Part shown: positions 47,690-56,492 of the stretch, piece after piece
How the letters are laid out: each line of letters begins with the position of its first letter
Position numbering within the stretch: position 1 is the stretch's first letter
From: Schwartzia sp. (in: firmicutes)
Lineage (GTDB): Bacteria; Bacillota; Negativicutes; Selenomonadales; Selenomonadaceae
Direction of reading: 5' to 3'
DNA length: 56,703 bases
Assembly (NCBI GenBank): GCA_017444395.1
Contig: JAFSWT010000043.1
Span: forward strand, 1 to 56,703
Program-made: the position numbers and the translations under genes
The notes under the pieces: model-generated
The model's database searches: none
What the model saw: only the letters and a program-made list of their open reading frames with translations
What the model was told of the DNA's origin: nothing

Positions 47690-50611
47690 TTAGTGGAACA
47701 GTGTGTCTATCTCAGCGTTTGACAGGGACTCGATGCCCTCTGTCTCGTCATCCCCGCTGCCTCCGCCGGAGTAGCTGCCGCCGGTGCTGCTGACGTTGCT
47801 CACGACCTTCGCCCAGCCGGCCGCCAGGGAGTGGATGACCTGGCTCTCGGCTACCCAGTGATAACTGAGCGTCAGGTTCGTGCCCTTGCTGGCAATGACT
47901 TTCAGCACCCGGGTTTCGTCGTTGTAGTCCCAGCCGACGTTCTCGGGCAGGGAAATCGTGTCCTTGCGGGCGAAGTGCGGCAGCAGGAACACCTGCGTCT
48001 CGCCGGTGGCCGTGCCCAGCTCCTCGATGGTGACATCGCCCTCGGGGCGCCGCAGCTCATAGCGGATGCCGCAGATGGTCTTTTTCGTCTCGCCGGCCGG
48101 CACCGTATAGGTGTAGCGGCTGGCCCAATCGTCTTCGACGTTCGAGGTTTTCTGCCGGGAAACCAGCATCATCTCGCGCCAGACCTCCGGCTCCCAGCCG
48201 TCCTGATAGGTGGCGGAAATCGCCGCGCCCAAAGGCGCCGTCAGCGTGACCTCGTTGACCTCGGTGTTGGCGTCGAAGATCCGGAACCGCTCGCCGTCCA
48301 CATAGATCTGAATTGAGTTGAAATTGATGCGCGTGCCCGGAAGCTGGTACGTCTCCCGCGCCCCGGTACCGGTGCCGATGGCCACCATTTCATGCCATTC
48401 CGGCGTCGAACGGAAGGCCGCATACGCGCCAATCTCGCTGTCCCGCAGTGGGGCATGGTGTACTGTCGCATGGGCAAATCCCACATCGTCGAGGCCGGTG
48501 CCGATGCCGAAGTCCTGCGTCCAGACGTAGATTTCTGATGTCGAGCCGCTGACTTTGGCGCTGGACCCGGCATAGACCACCCGGGCCGAAACCACACGGG
48601 CGCTGTCGCTGGAACCCAGCGTCGCCACGCCGTAGCGAGCGCGGAACTGAATCTTGCTGGCCCGCTGGCCCTGAACGGCGGTCAGCGCCTGATAATTCGA
48701 CCAGATGCCGTCCTGCATGATCCTGGCCTCGACCGTGGCCGTTCCCTGTCCGGTGACGGAGACATTGGCTTCGACGCTGGCCAGAATGGTGTCGGTATCC
48801 ATCAGCTCGTATTCCGGGGATTCCCGGTAAGCGTCATACTGTTCCGCCACCGCCGTGCTGTCGATGCCGATTTTCAGCGTCGGCGCCGCCGTGGTGCTCT
48901 CGGCTTTGTAGAGGGCGATAATCGGATAAACGCTGGCGCCATCCCATGCCGGAATGCTGCGCACCGCCGACAGTTCCGTTACGCTGTTGCCCTCGGCCAA
49001 AACGCTTTCCGTCGTCGGGGTTTGGGTGGCCACCGCCTCCGCCGTCGCCGCACCCTCGGCGTCGGTGGTCAGCTTGTAGAGGACACCATTCACGCGGAAC
49101 ACGACGCGCCGGTTCGTACCCGTCGGCTGCGTGCCGGTGCAGCGGATTTGCCCGGCGGTGCCGGTGAGGGCGATAGGCTCGTTGCTGATGAACAGGCCGT
49201 ATTTGTCAACGGCGAGGTCGGTGAGCAGGCCGTAAGCCGTGGCGTAAGGAGCCTCGGGGACAACGCTCCGGGCGCTGGTGACGATGAGGCCATAGCCCGC
49301 GCCACCGCCAGCGCCACCGCCGCCGCCAGAACCGGAAATTCCAAAACTTTCATCTGTTTGGCCTTTCCCTTCACTTCCGCCGCCGCCACCAGAACCGCCG
49401 GAGTATCCTGCACCACCATTTCCGCCTACACCACCATTAGACGCAAAAGATGAGACATACGTTGAGTTCTTAAATTGTCTGTTTATAAATATATTCGTCT
49501 GCCCATAAGACTGAGTGTCATTTATATAACCATAGGTACCGCCGTTACCACCGTTACCACCGGTTGACAAGCAAGCTAAACTCCAAGCAGGTATGTCTTT
49601 TACTACAATCAACACAGTTGCTCCTGCTTTTCCTACAATACCGCCAGTCCCTACAGAAGCTGAAAGAAACGCTTGTCTTCCGCTGCTACTAACAATATAA
49701 ACATTTCCGTTACTCCCGTTACTATTATTTCCTCCTTCGCCTCCTGGTGATATAGGGTAAGCGCTATATTGGGTAGCCACGTCTGCGCCACCTGAACCCC
49801 CGATTGTATTGCTATATCCATTTCGTCCTGTTTGTGTCATAGTCCCAATATTGCCGTTATTGCCATTTACACCATTAGTAAAATAATTAGCATCATATCC
49901 GCTATTACCAATAGCATTATGATTCCATACTAAGCCCGCGCCGCCGCTTCCCGCCGCGCCAGCCCCCAGCGCCCCGCTCCAGCTCGCGCCCAGCCGGGAC
50001 GTTTCCGCCAGCAACAGCTCCTTGGCGATGACGACGACGATGCCGTTGCCCTCGCTCATGGGCAGCTTCTCATGGAGATAGTAGTTGTCCATGTCGTCCA
50101 CGGTAGCCCGTTCCCCGGTGGACATGCCCTTGCCCTCGGAAATCAGGCTGCCGTTGCGGAGGTCAACCGTGCCCTTTGCCTTGATGGCAAGGATGCCGCC
50201 GCGCCCGCTGGTGGCGTTCCATGCTTCCGCTTGGAGCGCCGAGGCAATCGTCACGTCCTCGAACTGCGGGATGGTGACGAGCTGACAGGTCAGCCCGGTA
50301 ATGTCCGTCACGGGGACGGCTTTGGAGAGTGTCAGATTGCTGCCATCCACTACTTGAATGGTAGCGATGCCGTATTTTCCGAAATGCTCCACTTTCGCCG
50401 CCGTGGTGTTGGTGACGTGGAACATGACCTCCTGCCCGGCCTCGAAGCTGCCATAGGAGCCTGGCAGGGCATTGGCAATCGTCACCGTGTAGCCGTTATT
50501 CGATATGGCCGTTACCTTGGCGAAGCTGTTGATCCGCGTCGTGGTGCTGGAAATCGTCCTCGTGCCCAGCGCCCCCGTCCCGAAGCCGCCGTATCGGTTG
50601 ATGTCTATCAT
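47690..50611 (-). CDS. large glycine-rich tail fibre (973 aa)
   Basis: The N-terminus (MIDINRYGGFGTGALGTRTI) joins a beta-structured region up to about 225. A glycine/asparagine-rich domain follows (about 225-440) with GGNGGNGGTYGYINDTQSYG, SGGGGGSEGKGQTDE and GGGGGAGGGAGYG. The C-terminal 500 residues are beta-rich (AEQYDAYRESPEYELMDTD, VYVDGERF-like loops) and end LSNAEIDTLFH. The coding DNA of about 49420-49935 is AT-rich in contrast to its flanks. Gly-rich loops in phage fibres often bind host receptors. GGAGGAGGGG stands before the ATG. Confidence 0.85.
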   Translation of the reverse strand: MIDINRYGGFGTGALGTRTISSTTTRINSFAKVTAISNNGYTVTIANALPGSYGSFEAGQEVMFHVTNTTAAKVEHFGKYGIATIQVVDGSNLTLSKAVPVTDITGLTCQLVTIPQFEDVTIASALQAEAWNATSGRGGILAIKAKGTVDLRNGSLISEGKGMSTGERATVDDMDNYYLHEKLPMSEGNGIVVVIAKELLLAETSRLGASWSGALGAGAAGSGGAGLVWNHNAIGNSGYDANYFTNGVNGNNGNIGTMTQTGRNGYSNTIGGSGGADVATQYSAYPISPGGEGGNNSNGSNGNVYIVSSSGRQAFLSASVGTGGIVGKAGATVLIVVKDIPAWSLACLSTGGNGGNGGTYGYINDTQSYGQTNIFINRQFKNSTYVSSFASNGGVGGNGGAGYSGGSGGGGGSEGKGQTDESFGISGSGGGGGAGGGAGYGLIVTSARSVVPEAPYATAYGLLTDLAVDKYGLFISNEPIALTGTAGQIRCTGTQPTGTNRRVVFRVNGVLYKLTTDAEGAATAEAVATQTPTTESVLAEGNSVTELSAVRSIPAWDGASVYPIIALYKAESTTAAPTLKIGIDSTAVAEQYDAYRESPEYELMDTDTILASVEANVSVTGQGTATVEARIMQDGIWSNYQALTAVQGQRASKIQFRARYGVATLGSSDSARVVSARVVYAGSSAKVSGSTSEIYVWTQDFGIGTGLDDVGFAHATVHHAPLRDSEIGAYAAFRSTPEWHEMVAIGTGTGARETYQLPGTRINFNSIQIYVDGERFRIFDANTEVNEVTLTAPLGAAISATYQDGWEPEVWREMMLVSRQKTSNVEDDWASRYTYTVPAGETKKTICGIRYELRRPEGDVTIEELGTATGETQVFLLPHFARKDTISLPENVGWDYNDETRVLKVIASKGTNLTLSYHWVAESQVIHSLAAGWAKVVSNVSSTGGSYSGGGSGDDETEGIESLSNAEIDTLFH

Positions 50612-50627
50612 TTTCTCCCCTCCTCCC

Positions 50628-51854
50628 TCATGCCAGCGTCATCTCGCCGCTTGCCGTGAACGATGTCTCCCCGGAGAGCGTGAAGCTCGCCGCGTTGGAG
50701 AGCGACGATTCCAGCCAGTTTGTCGTCGTCTGGGCCGCGTGCTCGCCCTGCCAGACAAGGGACGGTGCCCAGGACAGGCCCCGGCGGTCGCTGGAGCCAT
50801 AGGCCACGCCCTGCTCAATCCCGGCGCTGGTACGGTAGAGCATCGTGTCCGGGATGTTGTAGGTGTAAACGATAGGCGCGGTGCAGGTGATGCGCTTCGC
50901 CGGCTTATTCGTCTGCATACTGGCAACCTGGACGCGCTCCTGGTGGATGCCGTCGGCTACCCAGTACCAGGCCCCTTCCTCGATGCCGATGAGCGACGCC
51001 AGCTTGATCGTGTTGTCGCCGGCCGTGATGGCCTCTACTTGTATCGCCGTCTCGTCAATCTCGGTCGCCGGGTCGAAGTCCTCATAGATGGCAAGATTCG
51101 CCGCCCCCAGCTCCGCCAGCGCATCCTCCGTCTCGGCGTCGGCAAGCTGCTTCAGCCGGGCGTTTGCCAGCTCCAATTCAAGCTGATTGATGCGCCCTTC
51201 CATCACCGGGAGCGCCGATGCCGCCCCGCCGAGGATAGCCGTCCGGGCCGCGTCTAGGCTCATTGCGTGGTAGTGCGTTTCCTCACGCTTCTTGACGAGG
51301 AACTGGTCAGCCTCCGTGACCGTCTGCCCGTCGAAGTGGGGCATATTGGGATGCGGGGCGCTGCTCTCGACATGATCCTGGAACTCGACCTGGGTGACGT
51401 AGACCTCGCCGCCGCTGATGACGGCGGTGACATTCTCGGCGTTGTCGATGACGATGGTATAAGCGTAGATGTACTCCCAGATTTCCGGCCCGCCGCCCGC
51501 CGGGACATACTCACTATCCGCCCCGGTATTGCGGTAGGCGTAGAGGATTTCTTCTCCCGTGTCGGGATCTTCGGCATAGATGCCCGCCTCCCGGGCGAAG
51601 AACCCGCTGGCCAGCTCCGCGTTCGTCAGCAGCGTCCGGATGGTGGCCGTGCCTACCCCCGTCACCGTCGCGCTCTTCATGAGCAGTTCCAGCTTCGGGC
51701 TGATGACGCCCGTCATGGCCCGTATCTCCGCGCCGTCTTCGATTTCCCCGTCACCCAGGACAGCGCGGGTGATCTTGAGCTTCTTCCCCGTCTGGCATTT
51801 GGCGCACAAGGTCAGGCCCTCATACGTCAAAAGCATCGCTCTTTCCTCGCTCAT
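50628..51854 (-). CDS. tail-collar type fibre protein (DUF3751-like)
   Basis: A 408-aa protein. The N-terminal 160 residues (MLLTYEGLTLCAKCQTGKKL, ITRAVLGDGEI, FFAREAGIYAED, YIYAYTIVIDNAENV) match the phage tail-collar N-terminal domain that attaches to the baseplate. Middle: coiled coil (GRINQLELELANARLKQLAD); C-terminal beta region ending NAASFTLSGETSF. ATG 51854 follows GGAGGCAGGAAG and touches the previous stop (TAAATG). Confidence 0.85.
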   Translation of the reverse strand: MSEERAMLLTYEGLTLCAKCQTGKKLKITRAVLGDGEIEDGAEIRAMTGVISPKLELLMKSATVTGVGTATIRTLLTNAELASGFFAREAGIYAEDPDTGEEILYAYRNTGADSEYVPAGGGPEIWEYIYAYTIVIDNAENVTAVISGGEVYVTQVEFQDHVESSAPHPNMPHFDGQTVTEADQFLVKKREETHYHAMSLDAARTAILGGAASALPVMEGRINQLELELANARLKQLADAETEDALAELGAANLAIYEDFDPATEIDETAIQVEAITAGDNTIKLASLIGIEEGAWYWVADGIHQERVQVASMQTNKPAKRITCTAPIVYTYNIPDTMLYRTSAGIEQGVAYGSSDRRGLSWAPSLVWQGEHAAQTTTNWLESSLSNAASFTLSGETSFTASGEMTLA

Positions 51855-52595
51855 TTACTTCCTGCCTCCTATCCATTTGATGCCCGTTTTCAGCACGGCG
51901 GCCCCGGCATAAAGCCCCGCTCTCTCGCCTATCGGACGCGGCAGCCCGACAGACCGCCGCCCCGTCCGGAAATGCGCCCCGGCTGTGTAGAGCTCTGCCC
52001 GTGGACCCGCCGGGCGTGGCAAGCCAATCTTCTTCAATCCTGCCTTGCCCTGGCCAACGCCCATATAAGGCCGCGCCGGGACTTCCTCGGGCCGGGGATT
52101 GATATCAACGGTAATGCCGTCCAGCCATGATCGCTCGTTCTTCGCCGACCAGATGGCCCGGAGCAACCGCCCGTTCAGATCCTCCCGCGCATCCATGCCG
52201 GCAACGGAAATTCGGAAATGATACGGCTCGCCGTCGTACTCGAACCACTCCGTGACCTCTGACTTATCGAAAGCAGCGGAAACAACCTTCTCCACCGCCG
52301 CCGGCGTGCCCTTGATGCGGTGCCAGGCGATGGACTCCTTTATCATCTTCCGCTTCGTCTCGATGTCCATGCCCACCGGCTCGTAGAAATCCACATGCCA
52401 CTGCCAGGCCAGGAGATCGATGATCGTCTCCGGCAGATAGTCGAGATACGCCAGGAACAGGACTTCTTTCGTTGCCGCCGTGACCTTTTGCATCTCGTCG
52501 TCCAGTGCTCGCGCGGCGGCATTCAGCTTTTCGTCCGCCAGGATATTTTCCGGCAGAATATCCAGTAGCGAGACACCCGGCAAATCCTTAATCAT
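51855..52595 (-). CDS. tail protein I (P2 gpI family)
   Basis: A 246-aa baseplate component. Seen: MIKDLPGVSLLDILPENILA at the start, then YLPETIIDLLAWQWHVDFYE, KRKMIKESIAWHRIKGTPAA and VEKVVSAAFDKSEVTEWFEY, the family core. ATG 52595 follows GGAGGGCTGG and overlaps gpJ by 8 bases. The Gly/Leu/Pro-rich C-terminus (IGLPRPAGPRAELYTAGAHF) has two similar units, linking to fibres. Confidence 0.92.
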   Translation of the reverse strand: MIKDLPGVSLLDILPENILADEKLNAAARALDDEMQKVTAATKEVLFLAYLDYLPETIIDLLAWQWHVDFYEPVGMDIETKRKMIKESIAWHRIKGTPAAVEKVVSAAFDKSEVTEWFEYDGEPYHFRISVAGMDAREDLNGRLLRAIWSAKNERSWLDGITVDINPRPEEVPARPYMGVGQGKAGLKKIGLPRPAGPRAELYTAGAHFRTGRRSVGLPRPIGERAGLYAGAAVLKTGIKWIGGRK

Positions 52596-53706
52596 CTTCC
52601 AGCCCTCCGAATGTGGCCACAACATTTCCCGCAATGGCCACCTGTGCCCGGGTTGTCTCCCGGAATGTCGGGGCGGTGATGGCGGCCCGCTTCACACCCG
52701 CTTCCCGGAGGCGGTAATAAAGCTCCGTCGGGTTCACGTCCCTTCCCAGCTTCTCCTTCTGCCAGGAAACATAGTCCGCGATGGCCTGCTCCGCAGCGCT
52801 CTTGATGGCAACGGCGTTTACAGCATCTTCGCGGCTGATGTAATAGATGAGGTCGATATCGTAGTTCACGGCCTCCGGCGGCAGGACGCTCACTCTGTCC
52901 GTCAGCGGGCGGACACTCCGGTCGTTCAGCGTATCGTTCACCAACGTCAGGATTTCCTCCCCCGGAATAACGCCACCTTTGAGCAGCGGATAAATTACGA
53001 CGTCGCCCGGCGCGGGGCTGTCCACGCTGACATCGGAAATGAGTGCCGAAGCGCTTTTCGCGTGGTACGCATAGGCCCCGGACGGCCCGGCGGTGGAAAA
53101 CTTTTCCGGCGCCTCGTGGATGCGCTCCCGGTAAGATTCGTCATCCTCGATATCAGCGCCGCCCTCGCTTTTCGTGATGTTCGTTACCGCCGCCCAGAAT
53201 GGCGCCGGATCGACGATGCGGTTGATCTCCCCCGGCAAGTACTCATTACCCGCCGCGCCCAGCTCCGTGCAGGTCGCTTTCGCCGTAACCGAGATTTCCC
53301 CGGCTGGTATGATGGCCGACTCATCCAGGGCGAAATACACCTTGTCCCCGGCCGTAGCCCGTGCGCCCGCCGGAATCATCGTCGCCTGATCGCGAACCGC
53401 TGACAAAGACAGCTCCAGCGTCACCGTAGCGGCACTGGCCGGCAGCCGGTACGCCCCCACCAGAACGCCGATATGGTCAAGATAATCACCTTCGGAATAC
53501 GCCAGGAGATTCATTTTGCCTGTCTGGTCGATGAGAAGACGCTGCTGGATGATTAGCGCCTCGACGCCCAGCAGAAAAAGCCGCAGCGGGTCAGCCCGGG
53601 CAAATTTCCGTTTCAGCAGCGCCTCCACCGTGGAGAGAACATGGACCTCCATCTCCGCCGGATCCGCCGTTGCGAAGTTGATTTCCGGTAAATATTTAAG
53701 TTCCAT
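52588..53706 (-). CDS. baseplate J family protein (P2 gpJ)
   Basis: A 372-aa baseplate wedge protein: LSTVEALLKRKFARADPLRL, YLDHIGVLVGAYRLPASAAT, TMIPAGARATAGDKVYFALD, and C-terminal YPLLKGGVIPGEEILTLVN. It covers the family from end to end. Starts overlap the gp25-like gene by 11 bases. Confidence 0.95.
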   Translation of the reverse strand: MELKYLPEINFATADPAEMEVHVLSTVEALLKRKFARADPLRLFLLGVEALIIQQRLLIDQTGKMNLLAYSEGDYLDHIGVLVGAYRLPASAATVTLELSLSAVRDQATMIPAGARATAGDKVYFALDESAIIPAGEISVTAKATCTELGAAGNEYLPGEINRIVDPAPFWAAVTNITKSEGGADIEDDESYRERIHEAPEKFSTAGPSGAYAYHAKSASALISDVSVDSPAPGDVVIYPLLKGGVIPGEEILTLVNDTLNDRSVRPLTDRVSVLPPEAVNYDIDLIYYISREDAVNAVAIKSAAEQAIADYVSWQKEKLGRDVNPTELYYRLREAGVKRAAITAPTFRETTRAQVAIAGNVVATFGGLEDD

Positions 53707-54013
53707 CTGCTATCGCCACCCTCACTCTTGCCCGCAAAAATCCGTCCTGCTCGCTACCGTCATAGATGACCTGCTGTACTCTCGCCCGGGGCTCGTAGCG
53801 GTTCACCGATGCCACGATTTCCGCTGTGAGCTTCGCCTGCGCCATCGCCGAGGGCAGATCTACCAGATCCGGATCAATGCCAAATTCCCGGTCCATCGGA
53901 ACACTGCCCTTCTGTGTCGTCAGTATCGTCCTGACATTTTGCAGGACTTCCTTCTGCTCGGAATCAGGGGCGAAATCCACCTCCCCCAGCTCCGCCATGA
54001 CATCAATGACCAT
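53696..54013 (-). CDS. GPW/gp25-type baseplate protein
   Basis: A 105-aa protein with the lysozyme-like gp25 fold: QNVRTILTTQKGSVPMDREF (typical SVP-x-R-FG), IVASVNRYEPRARVQQVIY. Part of the baseplate wedge. GGAGGCACGGCG upstream. Confidence 0.93.
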   Translation of the reverse strand: MVIDVMAELGEVDFAPDSEQKEVLQNVRTILTTQKGSVPMDREFGIDPDLVDLPSAMAQAKLTAEIVASVNRYEPRARVQQVIYDGSEQDGFLRARVRVAIADGT

Positions 54014-54025
54014 CGCCGTGCCTCC

Positions 54026-54550
54026 TTACGAAATCTGCGGTACATACTCCCGCAGCGTCACATCGATCTTGTTTTGGATGATGCGCCCCATGTTGTCGAT
54101 GATGGCGTCGTTTTCACCGACGCTGGCGATGATCCAGGGATTCTCCCCAATGACGGTATTCCCCAGCACGAAGTAGGCCGCCTCGCCAGCTTCGCATATC
54201 TTTCGCACCCGGTCGGCTTCGGCCGCCGGATTGACCCCCCGGTCGGCCCGGAACTGCATGGCAAAGGATATCTCCCCGCCATCCGGGCCCAAATATTCCA
54301 GGATAGGTTTTTGGGCGATGATCTCATGGGACGCATACCGTGCTTTGGCGTCCCGTTTGTAGTCCCGGAACGTCAGCATCTTCCGGGAAGATACCTCAAA
54401 GACGATATCACCGAAAGAGCCCAGTGGCGCCGACAAGCCCAGAGCCGAAAGCTGGCCCCGCGCCGCGCTGAGGAGGCTCTGGGCGACATTCTGCGCCGCC
54501 GTCTGCGCCTGCTTCTTGTAGGTATCCGCCACGCTGGTCAGAAATGACAT
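54026..54550 (-). CDS. phage tail protein U (P2 gpU)
   Basis: A 174-aa protein: FGDIVFEVSSRKMLTFRDYK, ILEYLGPDGGEISFAMQF, FVLGNTVIGENPWIIASVGE. It matches the family that completes the tail tube end. Its start lies 4 bases after the PAAR gene end, so translation is likely sequential. Confidence 0.92.
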   Translation of the reverse strand: MSFLTSVADTYKKQAQTAAQNVAQSLLSAARGQLSALGLSAPLGSFGDIVFEVSSRKMLTFRDYKRDAKARYASHEIIAQKPILEYLGPDGGEISFAMQFRADRGVNPAAEADRVRKICEAGEAAYFVLGNTVIGENPWIIASVGENDAIIDNMGRIIQNKIDVTLREYVPQIS

Positions 54551-54554
54551 GCCA

Positions 54555-54845
54555 TCACCCGCCTATAATTACGTCCGGGCTTCCTTCCATGACGTTACCG
54601 CCACAGGAAACAGGATCGCCGATGCGTCCTGCCTGCCGCCCGTTGATATATACCGTCTTGCTTCCCACTGCGATGACACCCGTATGAGGCGAATGAACGT
54701 CGCAGCCGTGAGTGTAGTAGACATCGTTCACCCGCCCCGCACCCCGATTATTGGTAAAGACATCGGGGCTGTGAGAATCCAGTGGCCTGGGTGGGCAGGC
54801 ATCATGCCCGGTGTCCCTGTCATAGTGCCGGGTTGCCTCTGGCAT
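54555..54845 (-). CDS. PAAR-domain tail spike protein
   Basis: A 96-aa PAAR-like protein, the sharp tip on the tail spike: MPEATRHYDRDTGHDACPPR, then VFTNNRGAGRVNDVYYTHGC, SHTGVIAVGSKTVYINGRQA-like repeats (TGVIAVGSKTVYINGRQAGR) and DPVSCGGNVMEGSPDVIIGG. Histidines and cysteine fit the metal site. I chose ATG 54845 after AGGGAGGG. Confidence 0.92.
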   Translation of the reverse strand: MPEATRHYDRDTGHDACPPRPLDSHSPDVFTNNRGAGRVNDVYYTHGCDVHSPHTGVIAVGSKTVYINGRQAGRIGDPVSCGGNVMEGSPDVIIGG

Positions 54846-54862
54846 CGCGTTCCCTCCCTCTA

Positions 54863-55279
54863 TCAGTTCAGGTAGATCATCTTGCCCCGGATATAGATAT
54901 TGCCAACGCAATTGATTTCGAGCCGATGCTTCGCCCGGTCGTACTCGATGAACGTTCCGTCGGAAAAGTCCAGGCGACGCTTGTCCTTATCGGCGATCTG
55001 CGGCGGGGCGCCATCGTTGAAGAACGTTCCGAGGATCCAGCCGGAGGAAAGGTTCTTGTCATTCTGCGCGAAGAGGCAGACCACCGGATCACCCACATCC
55101 GGCAGCCAGTAATCCTTGTTCCTGAGCGCGCAGCGGTTCATTACCGGCAGCTCGTAGGTGACGTTCTGATCCTTCTCGTCAAAAACGACTCGGGCCGTCA
55201 TCCGCTCCGGATAAACGCTGGACACCCGCCCCGCCCGGACGATGCCCCGGAGGCCCCGCGTCAGTTCCTTAGTATCCAT
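54863..55279 (-). CDS. baseplate assembly protein V (P2 gpV)
   Basis: A 138-aa spike base: RVSSVYPERMTARVVF, MNRCALRNKDYWLPDVGDPV, GWILGTFFNDGAPPQ and SDGTFIEYDRAKHRLEINC, then the repeated IYIRGKMIYLN end. It overlaps gpD by 11 bases and stands before the PAAR gene. Confidence 0.93.
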   Translation of the reverse strand: MDTKELTRGLRGIVRAGRVSSVYPERMTARVVFDEKDQNVTYELPVMNRCALRNKDYWLPDVGDPVVCLFAQNDKNLSSGWILGTFFNDGAPPQIADKDKRRLDFSDGTFIEYDRAKHRLEINCVGNIYIRGKMIYLN

Positions 55280-56285
55280 CGAGACACCGCCTCAATTCGA
55301 TTTTCGTCGTATAGCCGCCCGTGCCAATCTCATGCGCCGCCCGGGTGATGATGTACTTGCCATCATAGACATGGAATCCCGCGAGGCCGACGGTGTTCCC
55401 GGCCGCCAGCACGAAGTTCCCCGGCACGGTAATTGATACCGTGATTTCCTCGCGGTTCTTCTCCCGGAGCCGCTTCTTCGCCAGCTTCTCGGCTTCCTCC
55501 ATCGTCTCCACTTTCTCGTTGACCTCCAGCTTCATGCCGCTCTCACGGCCGGGCGCGTCGAAAGTGTACTCGAGGAATTCGTCCTTCTGCTGGTGCTGGT
55601 ACTTCACATGACAGGACTTGTAGATGTTGTGGATGGTGGCGCGGGCCGAAAAAGAAACGATGGCGCTATCCTTGCGAGTAAGCGTCATCACTTCTTCCCG
55701 GGCCTCATATTTCTTCTCGTCGAAAATGGCGATGGTCTTGTCTGTCACCTTCAGCGCCAACCCAGCGTCCTTCGTCAGCTTCTTCAGGCAGGAGAGATCC
55801 GTTTCTTCCGACTGTTCCGCCCGTTCCAGCATGGGATCCTCTTCGGTGTCGTAGAAAAGCGTCATGCCGGCGCCATCGGCGATGTCCCGGGAAATCTCTG
55901 ACAGTCGTGCCTTCTCCCAGCTTCGCGTCTTCTCCACGCTGCGGATTTCAGCGTTATTTGGGATAGACACCAGCTTGATTTTCGCTTCGTTCGGCGGGGC
56001 GCTGTTCTCGATCTCGTCAACCTCGAACTTCCCCAGCGGCAGCTCCGGCGCATCCTCCGGTGCCTGCCAGTCAGCAACGGCCATCGTCAGCTCCATCATC
56101 GCACCGCGCTCCGGAAACCAATCCCCGATCCAGAGCTCCGGAACATCTTGCAGCGTCAGGGAGGCGCTGTCAGCTTCGCCGGAAAGGACCTCGGAAAAGG
56201 AAAAGGCTTTCAGGAACGGGCTGACGTCCGCCGTGATGTCCTTGCCCTCGTAAACCGCTTTGAGCCGTGCCCGTCGTGCCTTCAT
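55269..56285 (-). CDS. late control protein D (P2 gpD)
   Basis: A 338-aa tail hub protein: YEGKDITADVSPFLKAFSFS, LQDVPELWIGDWFPERGAMM, EISRDIADGAGMTLFYD and the C-terminal LAGFHVYDGKYIITRAAHEI. It matches gpD/gp44-like hub proteins over the whole length. Start ATG 56285, 4 bases past gpX stop. Confidence 0.94.
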   Translation of the reverse strand: MKARRARLKAVYEGKDITADVSPFLKAFSFSEVLSGEADSASLTLQDVPELWIGDWFPERGAMMELTMAVADWQAPEDAPELPLGKFEVDEIENSAPPNEAKIKLVSIPNNAEIRSVEKTRSWEKARLSEISRDIADGAGMTLFYDTEEDPMLERAEQSEETDLSCLKKLTKDAGLALKVTDKTIAIFDEKKYEAREEVMTLTRKDSAIVSFSARATIHNIYKSCHVKYQHQQKDEFLEYTFDAPGRESGMKLEVNEKVETMEEAEKLAKKRLREKNREEITVSITVPGNFVLAAGNTVGLAGFHVYDGKYIITRAAHEIGTGGYTTKIELRRCLDGY

Positions 56286-56288
56286 CGT

Positions 56289-56492
56289 CTATCGCCTCCA
56301 GGGCGGCAGTTTGACCGTGTTCTTCGATCTTTTTTCCGGCAAAGTAAGCACTGTGCCGGCAGAAAAAACCGATGTCTTGATATACTGCCGGTTCGCGTTG
56401 ATAAGCGCCTCGACGTGATTGCAACTCCCCATCGTCCGGTAGGCGATGGCGTCCCACACATCACCGCTTCTTGTCGTGTAAGTCTCAGCCAT
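56289..56492 (-). CDS. tail protein X (P2 gpX)
   Basis: A 67-aa LysM-like protein with SGDVWDAIAYRTMGSCNHVE and NRQYIKTSVFSAGTVLTLPE, which is the usual gpX pattern. The ATG overlaps the tape-measure stop by 8 bases. Confidence 0.93.
   Translation of the reverse strand: MAETYTTRSGDVWDAIAYRTMGSCNHVEALINANRQYIKTSVFSAGTVLTLPEKRSKNTVKLPPWRR

Noticed and set aside
49420..49935. Diversity-generating retroelement acting on the fibre
   Set aside because: The AT-rich part is suggestive, but no reverse transcriptase or template repeat is seen in the window.
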